In this document: positions 8,535 through 18,019 of the stretch, one piece after another | Layout of the letters: each line of letters begins with the position of its first letter | Position numbering within the stretch: position 1 is the stretch's first letter | NCBI GenBank assembly: GCA_965213545.1 | Contig: CBDBZL010000002.1 | Span: 1,054,001 to 1,118,000, forward strand | Origin: CBDBZL01 sp965213545 | GTDB lineage: Bacteria; Pseudomonadota; Alphaproteobacteria; Sphingomonadales; Sphingomonadaceae | DNA: 64,000 nucleotides | Direction: 5' to 3' | Notes under the pieces: generated by a model | Seen by the model: only the letters and a program-made list of their open reading frames with translations | Databases searched by the model: none | What the model was told of the DNA's origin: nothing | Program-made: the position numbers and the translations under genes

Positions 8535-10657
8535 ATGAATCGTATCTTATGGGTTTGGCGCAAGTATCGTGGCGCTGGCCGGTTCGCCGCTTGCCGCGCA
8601 GCAAATACCGGACAGAGCAGATACCGTCGACGAGACGGCCGGCACCATCATCGTCACCGGGCAAAAGACGGAGCGTAAGCTGCTCGATACGCAGGCCAGT
8701 GTCGCAGTCGTCACCGGCGAGGAAATCATCGAAATGAATCTTACGAGTTTCCGCGAGGCGTTTCGCACGATGGCCAATGTCATCGATGCCGATTTCGTCG
8801 ATGCCGGGTTCGTAATTCGCGGTGTGAATTCGGAAGGACTGACCCCTGGCGGAGCGCCCTTGGCGGCGATCTATATCGACGGCGCGGAGCAGACCAGCCA
8901 GGCTGCCCGGCGAGGCGCTCGCGGCCTGTGGGATGTCGAACAGGTCGAGGTATATCGCGGACCGCAATCGACACTTTCGGGCCGCGCAGCTCTGGCTGGC
9001 GCGATTTACGTCAACACTAGCGATCCACGTTACGACTACGATGCTGCGGCGCGACTGAGTTATGGCGAACGGGAGAGCTTCGATGCCGCCATTGCTGGCG
9101 GCGGCGCCATCATCGACGATGTGCTGGCCTTCCGCGTGGCGGCAGAATACCAGCGCCGCGACAGTGAGATAGACTACCCGACATACGCCGAGTTCGCCAA
9201 TTATGACCGGCTGATCGAGGATGAATATTACCAGATCCAGGGCAAATTGCGGGTTGATCCTGCGCCCGGATTGCGGGTCGATCTGACCTATGCCTACAGC
9301 TATGATCCCCCGCCTATGATGATGTTGCAGGTCCGGGCTTTGGATTTGGGTTCGAAGACCGGCGCGGCGATTTCAACCTGCCCTTCTTCCAGGAAGCGCG
9401 GGAGGCGGAGAACCATAGCAAGATCGCGCAGGTTACCTACGAAATTGCGCCCGAAATTACGCTGACCTCGCTTTCGACACTGGTCGATACCGAGGCCGAT
9501 CGGTCGTCGGTCAACGCCGGCACGCCGGGCGAGAATTTTACGACCATAGGCGCGATCGAGGAGCGCTTGTTCACTCACGAACTGCGCGTCAATTATGATG
9601 GTGCGAACGGGCTGCGCGCGGTGCTCGGCCCGTATTATGCCTATGATCGAAGCGACAGTGGTTTTTCCCGAAGCGTATTCTTCGGCGGTGGACGGAACGA
9701 CACCACCCGTTCGCTTTCAAGCAATCGCAACTATGCCATCTTCGGCGAGGCGACCGTTCCCGTTCTGGAAAGGGTCGACCTGATTGCCGGTGGCCGCATT
9801 GATCACAACGAGCGTGAACTCAATTCCACCTTCATGCGCGACAATTTCAATCCGGCCAGGCCCGACGTGTCGACCGCGGATTTCGTCGAGAGCCAAGAAA
9901 CCGTGTTCCTCCCGAAGCTGGGCGTCGACATCGAACTGGCGAGCGACCTTCGGCTCGGCTTCGTGTTTCAGCAGGGCTATCGCCCCGGCGGCGCCTCGCG
10001 CAACGTCATCAGCGGGACTATTGCCCAGTTCGATGCCGAATTCACCGACACTTTCGAAGCGTCGCTGCGCAAGGAGCTGGGACGGCGCGGCAACCTTGCA
10101 ATCAATGTGTTCTACACCGACTGGACGGATCAGCAGTAGAGTTCGATCTCGATCCCGATGATTTTTTCAGCCGTATCACGGGAAATGCCGGCAAGTCGCG
10201 CCTTTATGGTGGCGAAGTCGAATTGGGTGTGCGGCCCACAAGGGACGTATCCGCCTTTGCCTCGATAGGCATCGTCGATACCCAGTTTGAGGATTTCGTC
10301 GTCGCAGGTCTCGGTGATTTCACCGGCCTGGAGTTTCCCGAAGCACCGAACATCACCTTGGCCTTCGGAGCCGACTATCGTCCGGATACCGGGTTTTTTG
10401 CCGGAGCCGATGCCAAGTTCGTGGGCGAGTATTTTGCTCGCGACTTGCAGAACGCCCCGCTCGACGAAGTCGGCAACTACTTCGTGGCCAATGCCCGGAT
10501 CGGCTATCAGTTCAGCTTCGGATCGATGATGCTGTTCGCCGACAACATCTTCAACGAGCAGTACCTGGTATATCGCGACCGGATCGGCGATTTCGACTGC
10601 TGCGCAACCCTTGGACGCAGCCGGGTCGCCGGGGTGACGGGCCGTATCGACTTCTAG
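8535..10657 (+). pseudogene. TonB-dependent siderophore-type receptor, frameshifted
   Basis: ATG at 8535 begins MNRIL; the signal peptide is scrambled by small shifts before SIVALAGSPLAAQQ (about 8565). The plug is then readable: ETAGTIIVTGQK, FVIRGVNSEGL, VEVYRGPQSTLSGRAALAGAIYVNTSDP. Near 9328 the frame shifts: MMMLQ is followed in another frame by GPGFGFEDRRGDFNLPFFQEAREAENHSKIAQVTYEI, which continues through the barrel (LFTHELRVNYDGANGL, LPKLGVDIELASDLRLGFVFQQGYRPGG). It then hits TAG at 10137, where one missing G in CAG-CAG-GTA would restore DQQVEFDLDPDDFFSRITGNAGKSRLYGGEVELG. The normal C-terminus (FADNIFNEQYLVYRDRIGDFD...GRIDF) is intact. The gene appears recently inactivated. Confidence 0.85.
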
Positions 10658-10753
10658 GCGGCGGGATCCACTTTAGTGGCGCCAACGGCCTACCTCGCGC
10701 TGGTTCCGCTCGGCCTGGCGGTCGCCCTGCTGCGTTTGACGTGAACCGGGCGA

Positions 10754-11218
10754 GTGGGCCGGGCCGGGGGTCTGACCGTCGCCATTATCTTCGCTTGTCT
10801 GGCCGGTATCCTCGCGGCGCAGGGGCTGGGCCCCGGACGTGGCATTACATGGGTGCTCGTAGCGATCAGCATCATGGCTGCGATCGCGTTGTGGCTCGGT
10901 CGAAGCACAAAGCCGTACAAACCCGTCCGCGAACGCGATGCTAACGGTTCGTGCGACTGGCCCGACTGGCCCATCCGCTGGTTGATGGCTGGACCATTGG
11001 CGGGCGTAGCATCGATGGCGGCAGGGGCGCTGGCGGCGGCCATTCTACCCCTGGCGACCGGCAACAGGGTGATGTTTGCGCTTTTCGTGGTGCTGACCGC
11101 TTGGGGTTTGGCGGGCAGCTGGTCGCTGGCGACCGCCCGCCGCGCGCGAACGGCTGCCATCCTCGCTATCTTGTCGGTTGCCGGGTTAGGCGGCGCTGCA
11201 TCCGGGTTGGTGCTGTGA
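10754..11218 (+). CDS. DUF3325/DUF3649-like membrane protein of an iron-uptake operon
   Basis: 154 residues from a GTG at 10754, with about five hydrophobic segments. The first part (LTVAIIFACLAGILAAQGLGPGRGITWVLVAIS, ending in LGRSTKPYKP) resembles the end of DUF3325. The second part (IRWLMAGPLAGVASMAAGALAAAILPL, MFALFVVLTAWGLAGSWSLATARRA) resembles DUF3649. Such genes sit between a TonB receptor and a PepSY-type protein in iron operons, as here. The same frame is open back to GTG 10676 except for a TGA at 10740-10742, so the DUF3325 part may have lost its N-terminus to a nonsense change. Its stop overlaps the next start as GTGA. Confidence 0.55.
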   Translation: MGRAGGLTVAIIFACLAGILAAQGLGPGRGITWVLVAISIMAAIALWLGRSTKPYKPVRERDANGSCDWPDWPIRWLMAGPLAGVASMAAGALAAAILPLATGNRVMFALFVVLTAWGLAGSWSLATARRARTAAILAILSVAGLGGAASGLVL

Positions 11219-12543
11219 CGGAAGATTCGCGCGGTTTCGTGCGCAAGAGCATGTCGGCTCACGGTTTGCTCGGTCTGGTACTGGGAGCATTGATCTATCA
11301 GATTTGCCTTACCGGAACCCTCAGCGTGTTTGCCGGTGAGTTGCGACAGCTCGAAAGTCCCGACGCGCCGGTGGTCCGATCCGTTGCGCCCGATGCATAT
11401 GCGGCAGCGGTCGAGCAAGGGCTGCGCATCCTCGATGGCGGAGAGGCACCGGTCATCATTCTGGGTCCGACCGAGCCGCTTCCCCGGCTCGAGATCAGAG
11501 TCCCGGGCAAGCGCTCCGTTTACGCCGATGCCCAAGGCGTCCCCGCAGTGGAAACCGACACGCCTTTCGCCGATTTCGTGACCGAATTGCACGAAGCGCT
11601 GCACCTGCCGTCTCCCTGGGGGACAGCGATCGTAGCCCTTGCCGGTATCGCGCTGTTTGCGCTGCTTATTACGGGGATCGCCGCGCACCCTCGCATCTTT
11701 CGCGACGCGTTCCGCCTGCGCCTGGGCGGCAATGCGCGGCTCGAACAGGCCGATTTTCATAATCGCACGGGTGTATGGGGCCTGCCGTTTCACGCGATCG
11801 TCACGGTATCGGGGGTCTATCTCGCTTTGCTTCCGCTGCTCGCGAGACCGCTGGCATTCCTGGCTTACGACGGCGACGTCGACCGCGCGATGGCCGAGCA
11901 GATGGGACCGCAGATAGACGGTTCCGGAGCCGCGCAACCGATCCCCGATATTGCCGGGCTGATCCGCGATGTCGAACGCGACAATGCCCAGGCCAAGGTC
12001 AGCTTCGTGATGGTCGAGCTCGCAGGCACCGACCGCCAGGTCATTCATATCGACACCGATGTTCCCAAGCAGCTGGCGAGCGGCGAAAGTTACCGTTTCG
12101 ATGGCAATGCAGCAGCGCTAGGCCCAGCCGGCTTCGCTGATGGTGCTCCCGAAAAACAGGTTCGGGCAGCGATGTTCCCTTTGCACTTCGGGACCTTTGG
12201 CGGACTGCCGGTCCGGTTCGTTTATGGCGTCCTAGGGGTCGCCTTATGCTGGCTTTGCGCGACCGGTATGCGGATCTATTTGGTGCGCCGCATACAGGCG
12301 GGCAAAGCGAGCCCGGTCCTGGAACGCCTCTGGCTCGGAATATCCTGGGGCCAGCCAGTGGCGTTGGCCGCGTGCTTTCTTACCGCGACGATCGGCTGGG
12401 GGGCCATCATACCCTACGTGGTCGCAACGATAGCGGTGCCCCTTGTCTTCGTCTTTTCGGCATCGATTATAGCGCCCCGCCGAGGCAGCGCCGGCTTGAT
12501 CGGAATCTTCGTCCTGATCGCGGTCGCGCTGTCGTTGCTCTAA
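11215..12543 (+). CDS. PepSY-associated transmembrane protein (iron-uptake associated)
   Basis: 442 residues from the GTG at 11215, which overlaps the upstream TGA. The family layout is a first helix (HGLLGLVLGALIYQICLTGTLSVFAGEL), a periplasmic PepSY-like part, LHEALHLPSPWGTAIVALAGIALFALLITGIAAHPRIFRDAFRLR, then FHNRTGVWGLPFHAIVTVSGVYLALLPLL, a second periplasmic part, and the C-terminal helices starting MFPLHFGTFGGLPVRFVYGVLGVALCWLCATGMRIYLVRR. These proteins accompany TonB receptors and are thought to act in siderophore-iron reduction or transfer at the inner membrane. The frame is intact although both upstream receptors are broken. It is probably an orphan remnant of the operon. Confidence 0.75.
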   Translation: MTEDSRGFVRKSMSAHGLLGLVLGALIYQICLTGTLSVFAGELRQLESPDAPVVRSVAPDAYAAAVEQGLRILDGGEAPVIILGPTEPLPRLEIRVPGKRSVYADAQGVPAVETDTPFADFVTELHEALHLPSPWGTAIVALAGIALFALLITGIAAHPRIFRDAFRLRLGGNARLEQADFHNRTGVWGLPFHAIVTVSGVYLALLPLLARPLAFLAYDGDVDRAMAEQMGPQIDGSGAAQPIPDIAGLIRDVERDNAQAKVSFVMVELAGTDRQVIHIDTDVPKQLASGESYRFDGNAAALGPAGFADGAPEKQVRAAMFPLHFGTFGGLPVRFVYGVLGVALCWLCATGMRIYLVRRIQAGKASPVLERLWLGISWGQPVALAACFLTATIGWGAIIPYVVATIAVPLVFVFSASIIAPRRGSAGLIGIFVLIAVALSLL

Positions 12544-12720
12544 ACTGACCAGTACCGATAGGCTTCTTATGCGGGCGTTAAACGGGTCGCAGGCTATCGA
12601 AGTCTTACGGTGGGGTAGCGCACGGCAGAAGCGAATTCGCCCCGATCGCGCCAATGCAGAGCAGCGCCCCGGTCACTCGCCTGCTCACTCATAGCACAAG
12701 CGAACGACATAAAGGCTCCC

Positions 12721-13773
12721 TCACCCGATGCGATGCTCGCTCTTGATCCAGCGGGTGGTGCCCGAGCTTGAGCGCATGACGACGCTGTGGGTGGTCATGC
12801 GGCCGCCACGCAGGCGCTTGACGCCGTCGAGCATCGAGCCGTCGGTGACGCCGGTGGCGGCGAAGATGCAATCGCCGCGGGCCAGGTCGCGGATCTGGTA
12901 GATGCGATCGAGGTCCTCGATCCCCCAGCGGCGGGCGCGGTCGCGCTCCTCATCGTTGCGGAAGGTGAGCTTGCCTTCGAACTGGCCGCCCACGCAGCGC
13001 AGCGCGGCCGCCGCCAGCACGCCCTCGGGCGCGCCGCCGGTGCCCATATAGGCATCGATTGTGGTCTCGGGGTCGGTGGTGGCGATGACGCCGGCGACGT
13101 CTCCGTCGCCGATCAGCACCACCCCGCAGCCCATCGCCCGCAACCGGCCGATCAGGTCGCCATGCCTCGGCCGGTCGAGCACGCATACGATGATCTCGGC
13201 CGGGCGCACCCCCTTGGCCTCGGCCAGCGCGGCGATATTGTCCTCGACCGGGCGCGCCAGGCTGATCACGCCTTGCGGATAGCCCGGGCCGATCGCCAGC
13301 TTGTCCATATAGACATCGGGCGCATTGAGCAGGCAGCCCTCCTCCGCGGCGGCCAGCACCGCCAGCGCGTTGGGCGCACCCTTGGCGGTGATGGTGGTGC
13401 CCTCGAGCGGATCGAGCGCGATGTCGATCTTGGGACCGGTCCCCGGCGCGCCGCCCACCTTCTCGCCGATATAGAGCATCGGCGCCTCGTCGCGCTCGCC
13501 CTCGCCGATCACCACGGTGCCGTCGATGTCGAGCTTGTCGAACGCGCGGCGCATCGCCTCCACCGCGGCGGCATCGGCGGCCTTTTCGTCACCCCGGCCG
13601 ACCAGCGCGGAGGCGGCGATGGCGGCCTGCTCGGTCACCCGCACCATCTCGATCACCAGCACCCGGTCGAGCAGGGTCGAGCGCTCCGACGGATCGGGGT
13701 CTGCGCCAGAACCGATCTTGGTCTCCGGATCGCGGGAATCCGGGCTCGCTTCAAGCTTGGCGTTCATCGGCAA
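12721..13773 (-). CDS. glpX: Fructose-1,6-bisphosphatase class II
   Basis: 350 residues. Class II FBPase hydrolyses fructose 1,6-bisphosphate to fructose 6-phosphate in gluconeogenesis (cytosol). Signature motifs are present: DRVLVIEMVRVTEQAAIAAS near the N-terminus, GEGERDEAPMLYIGEKVG (about residues 90-107), the metal/phosphate motif DPLEGTT (121-127), IGDGDVAGVIAT and GTGGAPEGVLAAAAL. The N-terminal 30 residues (PDSRDPETKIGSGADPDPSE) are an unusual low-complexity addition to the usual start. It lies on the same strand as hom, a common association in sphingomonads, although a small divergent gene separates them here. Confidence 0.93.
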   Translation of the reverse strand: MPMNAKLEASPDSRDPETKIGSGADPDPSERSTLLDRVLVIEMVRVTEQAAIAASALVGRGDEKAADAAAVEAMRRAFDKLDIDGTVVIGEGERDEAPMLYIGEKVGGAPGTGPKIDIALDPLEGTTITAKGAPNALAVLAAAEEGCLLNAPDVYMDKLAIGPGYPQGVISLARPVEDNIAALAEAKGVRPAEIIVCVLDRPRHGDLIGRLRAMGCGVVLIGDGDVAGVIATTDPETTIDAYMGTGGAPEGVLAAAALRCVGGQFEGKLTFRNDEERDRARRWGIEDLDRIYQIRDLARGDCIFAATGVTDGSMLDGVKRLRGGRMTTHSVVMRSSSGTTRWIKSEHRIG

Positions 13774-13828
13774 TACACTCCCCGTCAGGCGATCATGTCG
13801 CCAGCGCGCTTAGGCCGAGGGGGCGGGG

Positions 13829-14347
13829 ATGTCGAGGATAGCTGCGCTGGCGGGCATGGGCGCGGCGTCGGCCTTGTTCTTGGTTCCGGGAATGGCGGCG
13901 GCGCAGGAACCGGGCGAGCCGCTCTTTGCGGAGCAGGCGATCGAGACGGCGCGCGCGCTTTATTCGGTTCCCGAGCAAACGGTCAGCGTGTGTCCCGATG
14001 ATACGGGCGAGGAAGCCGAGGATGGGGCGGCGGGCGACGTCATCATCGTGTGCCGCCGGCTCGGCGGACCCTACGAGTTCCAGACCCGCGCGGGTCCCCG
14101 CGCCGACACCTCTCGCACCGCCGGCGGCGCGCCGCGGCCGCCCGACGTCAGCACGATCCCCCCGTGCGGCAGCGTGCCCGGCGGCTTCGGCGTGGCGAGC
14201 TGCACCCGCTTCGGATCGGCTCCGCCACCGGCCCTGATGATCGATGTGACCAGGTTTCCCGAACCGCTCTCGCCCGAGGATGCGGCAAGGGTGTTTCGGA
14301 TTGAGGAGGAGGCGTCGCCATTGCCGGTAACCAGCGGCGGAAGGTGA
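13829..14347 (+). CDS. Exported protein of unknown function
   Basis: 172 residues. The N-terminus is a Sec signal (ALAGMGAASALFLVPGMAAAQ, cleavage after AAAQ). The mature part has four Cys (VCPDD, VCRRLGG, PPCGSVPGG, ASCTRFG), which could form two disulphides in the periplasm, and a Pro-rich centre. No family is recognised; similar short Cys-containing exported proteins occur near hom/glpX in related genomes as far as I recall, but this is unverified. Divergent from glpX with 55 bases between the starts. Confidence 0.55.
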   Translation: MSRIAALAGMGAASALFLVPGMAAAQEPGEPLFAEQAIETARALYSVPEQTVSVCPDDTGEEAEDGAAGDVIIVCRRLGGPYEFQTRAGPRADTSRTAGGAPRPPDVSTIPPCGSVPGGFGVASCTRFGSAPPPALMIDVTRFPEPLSPEDAARVFRIEEEASPLPVTSGGR

Positions 14348-14504
14348 CCAGCGCACGGATGCCGATGGGATAAAAGCACTGACGGACACGGATTGCGCCT
14401 CGTCCACGCTCTGGTCGGGTCGAGAGCGAGCCGGCACCCCGCTTTGGCGATCACTTCGTCGAGCCACTCTCCCCGGGCAGGAGCATTGGCTGAAGCCTGG
14501 TCCC

Positions 14505-15875
14505 CTACTCGACCAGTCGCATCACCAGCGGCGGCTCGGTGATGTCGGGGGCGTCTTCGAGCAGGCGAAGGGCATGGGCAATGGCGCGCTCGGGCGCGTC
14601 GTGCGTGACCATTGCCACCAGCACCTGCCCAGAGGCGCTGTCGGCCGCGCCGCTGCCGGGCTGGCTCAGGCTCTCGATCGAGACATCGGCATCCCGCATT
14701 GCGGCGGCGATCCTAGCGAGCACGCCGGGGCGGTCGGCGACGAGGAAGCGGATATAGGTCCGGCCACGGCGCTCGCCCGCCTCGGCCCGCTTGGCGCGCA
14801 CCAGCGAGCCGGCGCTGACCCCCATTGCTGGGCGCAGCGAACCGCGGGCGATATCGATCAGATCGGCCACCACCGCACTGGCGGTCGGCCCGTCGCCCGC
14901 GCCCGGTCCTTCGAACAGCAGACGGCCCACCTGGTCACCCTCGATGGCGACCGCGTTGGTCGCCCCGTCGACCGAGGCGAGCGGGTGAGTGCGCGGCACC
15001 AGACACGGCGCGACGCGCTGAAACAGGCGCGGCGCGCCGCCGTCTCCATCACCAGAGCCGCCATCGCGACCATCACTCGCATCACCCGCATCAGCGCCGT
15101 CATGCGAAAGCTCGGCCCGCCCGACCAGCCGCACCACATGACCCAGCGCGGCTGCCTGGGCGATGTCGGCGGCGCGGATGGCGGTGATGCCGCGCGTATC
15201 GACGCCCGCCAGGTCGAGACAGGTGCCAAAGCCGATCGCGGCCAGGATGGCGAGCTTGTGCGCCGCGTCCACCCCCTCGACATCAAAGGTGGGATCGGCC
15301 TCGGCATAGCCCGCCGCCTGCGCCTCGGCCAGCGCGTCGGCGAAATCGGCGCCGGTCTGCTCCATCCGCGAGAGGATGAAGTTGGAGGTGCCGTTGAGGA
15401 TGCCGTCGATGCCGGTGACACGGTTGGCCGCGGCCCCCTCAGCCAGGCCCTTGACCACCGGGATGCCGCCCGCCACCGCCGCCTCGAAGCGCAGCGGCGC
15501 CGCATGGTCCTCGGCCAGCCGGGCCAGTTCCATGCCGTGATGGGCGATCATCGCCTTGTTGGCGGTGACCAGCGCCTTGCCTGCGCCCAGCGCGCGCCGG
15601 GCCAGCGTCAGCGCCGGGCCATCCGCCCCGCCGACCAGCTCGACCACCACATCGACATCCGCCCGCCCGGCAAGCGCGGTCATGTCGTCTTCCCAGGCGA
15701 AGCGCGTCAGGTCGATGCCGCGATCGCGCCGCCGGTCGCGCGCCGACACCGCGACGATCTCGATCCGCCGACCGGCCCGCGCGGCGATGAGCGCGCCATT
15801 GGTGGCGATCAGCCGGACCAGCCCGGCGCCGACGGTGCCCAGCCCCGCGAGCGCCAGGCGCAATGGTTGGGCCAT
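14505..15875 (-). CDS. hom: Homoserine dehydrogenase
   Basis: 456 residues from ATG 15875, with AAGGGAG upstream; an extension to 15956 is not family-like. The enzyme reduces aspartate semialdehyde to homoserine (threonine/methionine pathway, cytosol). Visible: the NAD(P) loop ALAGLGTVGAGLV, ELVGG, VTANKAMIAHHG, the catalytic/substrate region AAVAGGIPVVKGL...GILNGTSNFILSRM, AEADPTFDVEGVDAAHKLAIL with the catalytic Lys, and a C-terminal ACT domain (RFLVADRPGVLARIAAAMRDADVSIES) for threonine feedback. Odd: a low-complexity insert of Asp/Gly/Ser (about residues 256-280) lies between two conserved strands of the catalytic part. It overlaps no motif. Confidence 0.93.
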   Translation of the reverse strand: MAQPLRLALAGLGTVGAGLVRLIATNGALIAARAGRRIEIVAVSARDRRRDRGIDLTRFAWEDDMTALAGRADVDVVVELVGGADGPALTLARRALGAGKALVTANKAMIAHHGMELARLAEDHAAPLRFEAAVAGGIPVVKGLAEGAAANRVTGIDGILNGTSNFILSRMEQTGADFADALAEAQAAGYAEADPTFDVEGVDAAHKLAILAAIGFGTCLDLAGVDTRGITAIRAADIAQAAALGHVVRLVGRAELSHDGADAGDASDGRDGGSGDGDGGAPRLFQRVAPCLVPRTHPLASVDGATNAVAIEGDQVGRLLFEGPGAGDGPTASAVVADLIDIARGSLRPAMGVSAGSLVRAKRAEAGERRGRTYIRFLVADRPGVLARIAAAMRDADVSIESLSQPGSGAADSASGQVLVAMVTHDAPERAIAHALRLLEDAPDITEPPLVMRLVE

Positions 15876-16010
15876 CGAACGCGCTCCCTTGTCGTGCACC
15901 CCGCCGGTGTTCCGCATTGCCCCGAGACTGGAGCGCGCCGTGCAGCCGGCAATCATCCCGAAGTCCCGGGCGTTAGTCAGCAGGGCACTGTTTGGCTAGA
16001 GCGGAGAAAT

Positions 16011-16026
16011 TGTTCCACGTGGAACA
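16011..16026. promoter_or_regulatory. parS: ParB centromere site
   Basis: TGTTCCACGTGGAACA is a perfect 16-bp palindrome in the short gap between hom and the next gene. It matches the ParB-binding consensus (TGTTNCACGTGNAACA), which is highly conserved across bacteria. parS sites cluster near the chromosomal origin. The MipZ gene 11 kb away encodes the ParB-associated division regulator, supporting the call. No parA/parB pair is in the window. Confidence 0.9.
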
Positions 16027-16043
16027 TTGCACGAACGCGGTGC

Positions 16044-16955
16044 TTAATTGGGCGTTCGCACCATGCTCCGCGCGCAGGGACCCAGCGCTTGCAGCATCAG
16101 TGCATAATCCTCGCGCGCCTGTGCCCGCATCGTCGACTGGTCCTGGAGGAAGGCGGCTTCGGGCAGGGTATCGGGCAGGAAGCAGGCTAGGCGGTACCAT
16201 TCGAGTGTGTCGGGAAGCGGCGGGGTGGCGGAAGGATCGACGATCTCGGTCCACGACACACCCCAGCGCGGCGCCATGCCCGGGCGGCGGATGGTGGTGA
16301 GCGAGACAGGCTCACCGCCTTCGGTCTGAAGAAACAGCTGGGTCTCGGATTCGCCCGCCAGATTGCCGGCGACCGAGATCACCTCGCGCACCCCGGTGAC
16401 GCGGGGCAGCGGACCGGCAGCGGCGATCTGGCGCAGCACGGCGCGCGTGCGTTCGACCAGCGCGGGCTCGGCGGGCAGCATTCCGCCGGGCGCCGCCAGC
16501 GCGATCTCGTCCTCCCGGCCGGCGACCGTGTCGGCGAACAGCAGATGGCGCTGGCGCTTGAGGCGCGGGGGGCGGCGATTGTTGCGCAGCGCCCGGTCGG
16601 CCAGGAAGGCAACCTCGCCGCCCACCCCGGTGCGGCCGCCCAGCACCGCCTCGGTCTCAGCTTCGAGATAGAGCCGCGCCTTGCCGGGCTCCAGCCCCGG
16701 GGCGCGTTCGGCGGGCACCACCGCCTGATCGGCGATCCTGGCCACCAGCACCACATCGGCGCTTTCCGCCAGGCTTACGAGGTCGGCATAGGTCGGTGCG
16801 AGGGGCGCGGCGGGGGTCGTGGAAGCGGGCACAGCTTGGGTCGCCGGCTGCGCATTGGCGGGCAATGCCGCCAGTCCCGCGAATAACGCCAAAGCCGCGA
16901 TGCGGCCAATCGTCGCACTTCTCCGAGCGGCGGCCCGGCGCAATCGTGCAATCAT
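16044..16955 (-). CDS. Conserved exported protein of unknown function
   Basis: 303 residues from ATG 16955; the upstream extension to 17048 lacks family-like sequence. The N-terminus (RSATIGRIAALALFAGLAALPANAQ) is a signal peptide. The mature part starts YADLVSLAESADVVLVARIADQAVV and contains YLEAETEAVLGG, LKRQRHLLFADTV and a C-terminal segment EWYRLACFLPDTLPEAAFL with ALGPCARSM. I recognise no enzyme motif; the beginning resembles periplasmic proteins that carry a metalloprotease-inhibitor-like beta domain, but this is weak. It is probably a periplasmic or envelope protein specific to sphingomonads. parS lies just downstream of its stop. Confidence 0.6.
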   Translation of the reverse strand: MIARLRRAAARRSATIGRIAALALFAGLAALPANAQPATQAVPASTTPAAPLAPTYADLVSLAESADVVLVARIADQAVVPAERAPGLEPGKARLYLEAETEAVLGGRTGVGGEVAFLADRALRNNRRPPRLKRQRHLLFADTVAGREDEIALAAPGGMLPAEPALVERTRAVLRQIAAAGPLPRVTGVREVISVAGNLAGESETQLFLQTEGGEPVSLTTIRRPGMAPRWGVSWTEIVDPSATPPLPDTLEWYRLACFLPDTLPEAAFLQDQSTMRAQAREDYALMLQALGPCARSMVRTPN

Positions 16956-17277
16956 CACAGGCACATTTCCTTGTCCACAAAACCCATCGCCGGCACCGGC
17001 TTTGGGACGCAAAGCCTGCCAGGCGCTGAATTGCGACTTAACCGACAAAGCGATTGCCCGTCCAATCCTACACCGTTAAGGGACCCGCAAAACGGGGGCG
17101 AAGAACTCGGGTGGGGAATGGACAGGGGCTGCAGCCCATGACCACTTCGCACAACGAAAACGCCCCCATCGTGCATCTAGCGGCTGGACAAAGCCGTATC
17201 GCCGCTGTCAGGATGCAGACCGGACACCGCCGCAAGGACGGGCCGGGGTGGAGAGAGAACAGGAGTTTGGGGTCTGG

Positions 17278-17979
17278 ATGGCTTACGCTGATCAAGAACT
17301 GAGCGGCAACAAGATCATCGCGATCATCATCGTGGTGATCATCCACATCGCGCTGGGCTACGCATTGATCACCGGCCTAGCCTACAAGGCGGGTGTGGCG
17401 GTGGTCGAACAGCTGACCACCATCGATATCGACGAGCCCGAGCCCGAGCCCGAGCCTGAGGAAGAGCCGCCGCCGGAAGAAGTGCAGCCCCAGCCCGAGG
17501 CTCCGCCGCCGCCCGTGGCCCCGCCGCCGCCGGTCAATATCGCGCGCACACCGCCACCGATCCGCACGCAGGTCAACATTCCGCCGCCCGCGCCGCCGCG
17601 CCTGGTGGTGCCGCCACCGCGACCCACCATCGTCAACCCGCCGCCCGCGCCGCCGCCGCCGCCGCCACCGCCGCCGCCTTCACGCGCCAAGGGTGTGTCG
17701 CGCGACAACTTCAACCGCTGGGCATCGCGGATCCAGGAGGATTATCCCTCGCGCGCCATCAGCCGCGAGATCGAGGGCACCGTGGGCGTCAGCGTCCAGA
17801 TCGGTGCCAATGGCCGGGTGACGAGCTGCCGCGTGACCTCGTCCAGCGGCGAAAGCATTCTCGACCAGGCTGCCTGTTCGGGAATGGAGCGCCACGCCCG
17901 ATATGACCCCGCGCTCAACGCCGCCGGCAACCCCATCGCCGGGTCGGACAGCCTGAGCATCGTCTACCGCCTCAACTAG
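17278..17979 (+). CDS. tonB: TonB energy transducer
   Basis: 233 residues from ATG 17278 (AGGAG 12 bases upstream; a start at 17248 is possible). One N-terminal membrane anchor (IIAIIIVVIIHIALGYALI, with the His used for coupling to ExbBD) is followed by a long EP/PP-rich periplasm-spanning region (about residues 55-145, with runs of Glu-Pro and Pro) and a C-terminal TonB domain (NRWASRIQEDYPSRAISREIEGTVGVSVQIGANGRVTSCRV...DQAACSGMERHARYDPAL). It transfers proton-motive force from ExbBD to outer-membrane receptors. It is first in an exbB-exbD-exbD cluster and probably serves the receptors of this window. Confidence 0.92.
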   Translation: MAYADQELSGNKIIAIIIVVIIHIALGYALITGLAYKAGVAVVEQLTTIDIDEPEPEPEPEEEPPPEEVQPQPEAPPPPVAPPPPVNIARTPPPIRTQVNIPPPAPPRLVVPPPRPTIVNPPPAPPPPPPPPPPSRAKGVSRDNFNRWASRIQEDYPSRAISREIEGTVGVSVQIGANGRVTSCRVTSSSGESILDQAACSGMERHARYDPALNAAGNPIAGSDSLSIVYRLN

Positions 17980-18019
17980 AGCTTCATCGCCCAACGCATC
18001 ACGAAGAGGAAACCCCGCA

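Noticed and set aside
12787..14001. 404-codon plus-strand open frame opposite glpX
   Set aside because: GC-rich antisense shadow: no family resemblance, while the minus strand encodes a complete FBPase.
14574..16190. 538-codon plus-strand open frame opposite hom
   Set aside because: Antisense shadow of a complete homoserine dehydrogenase; His/Arg/Gly-rich without domains, and it runs across parS.
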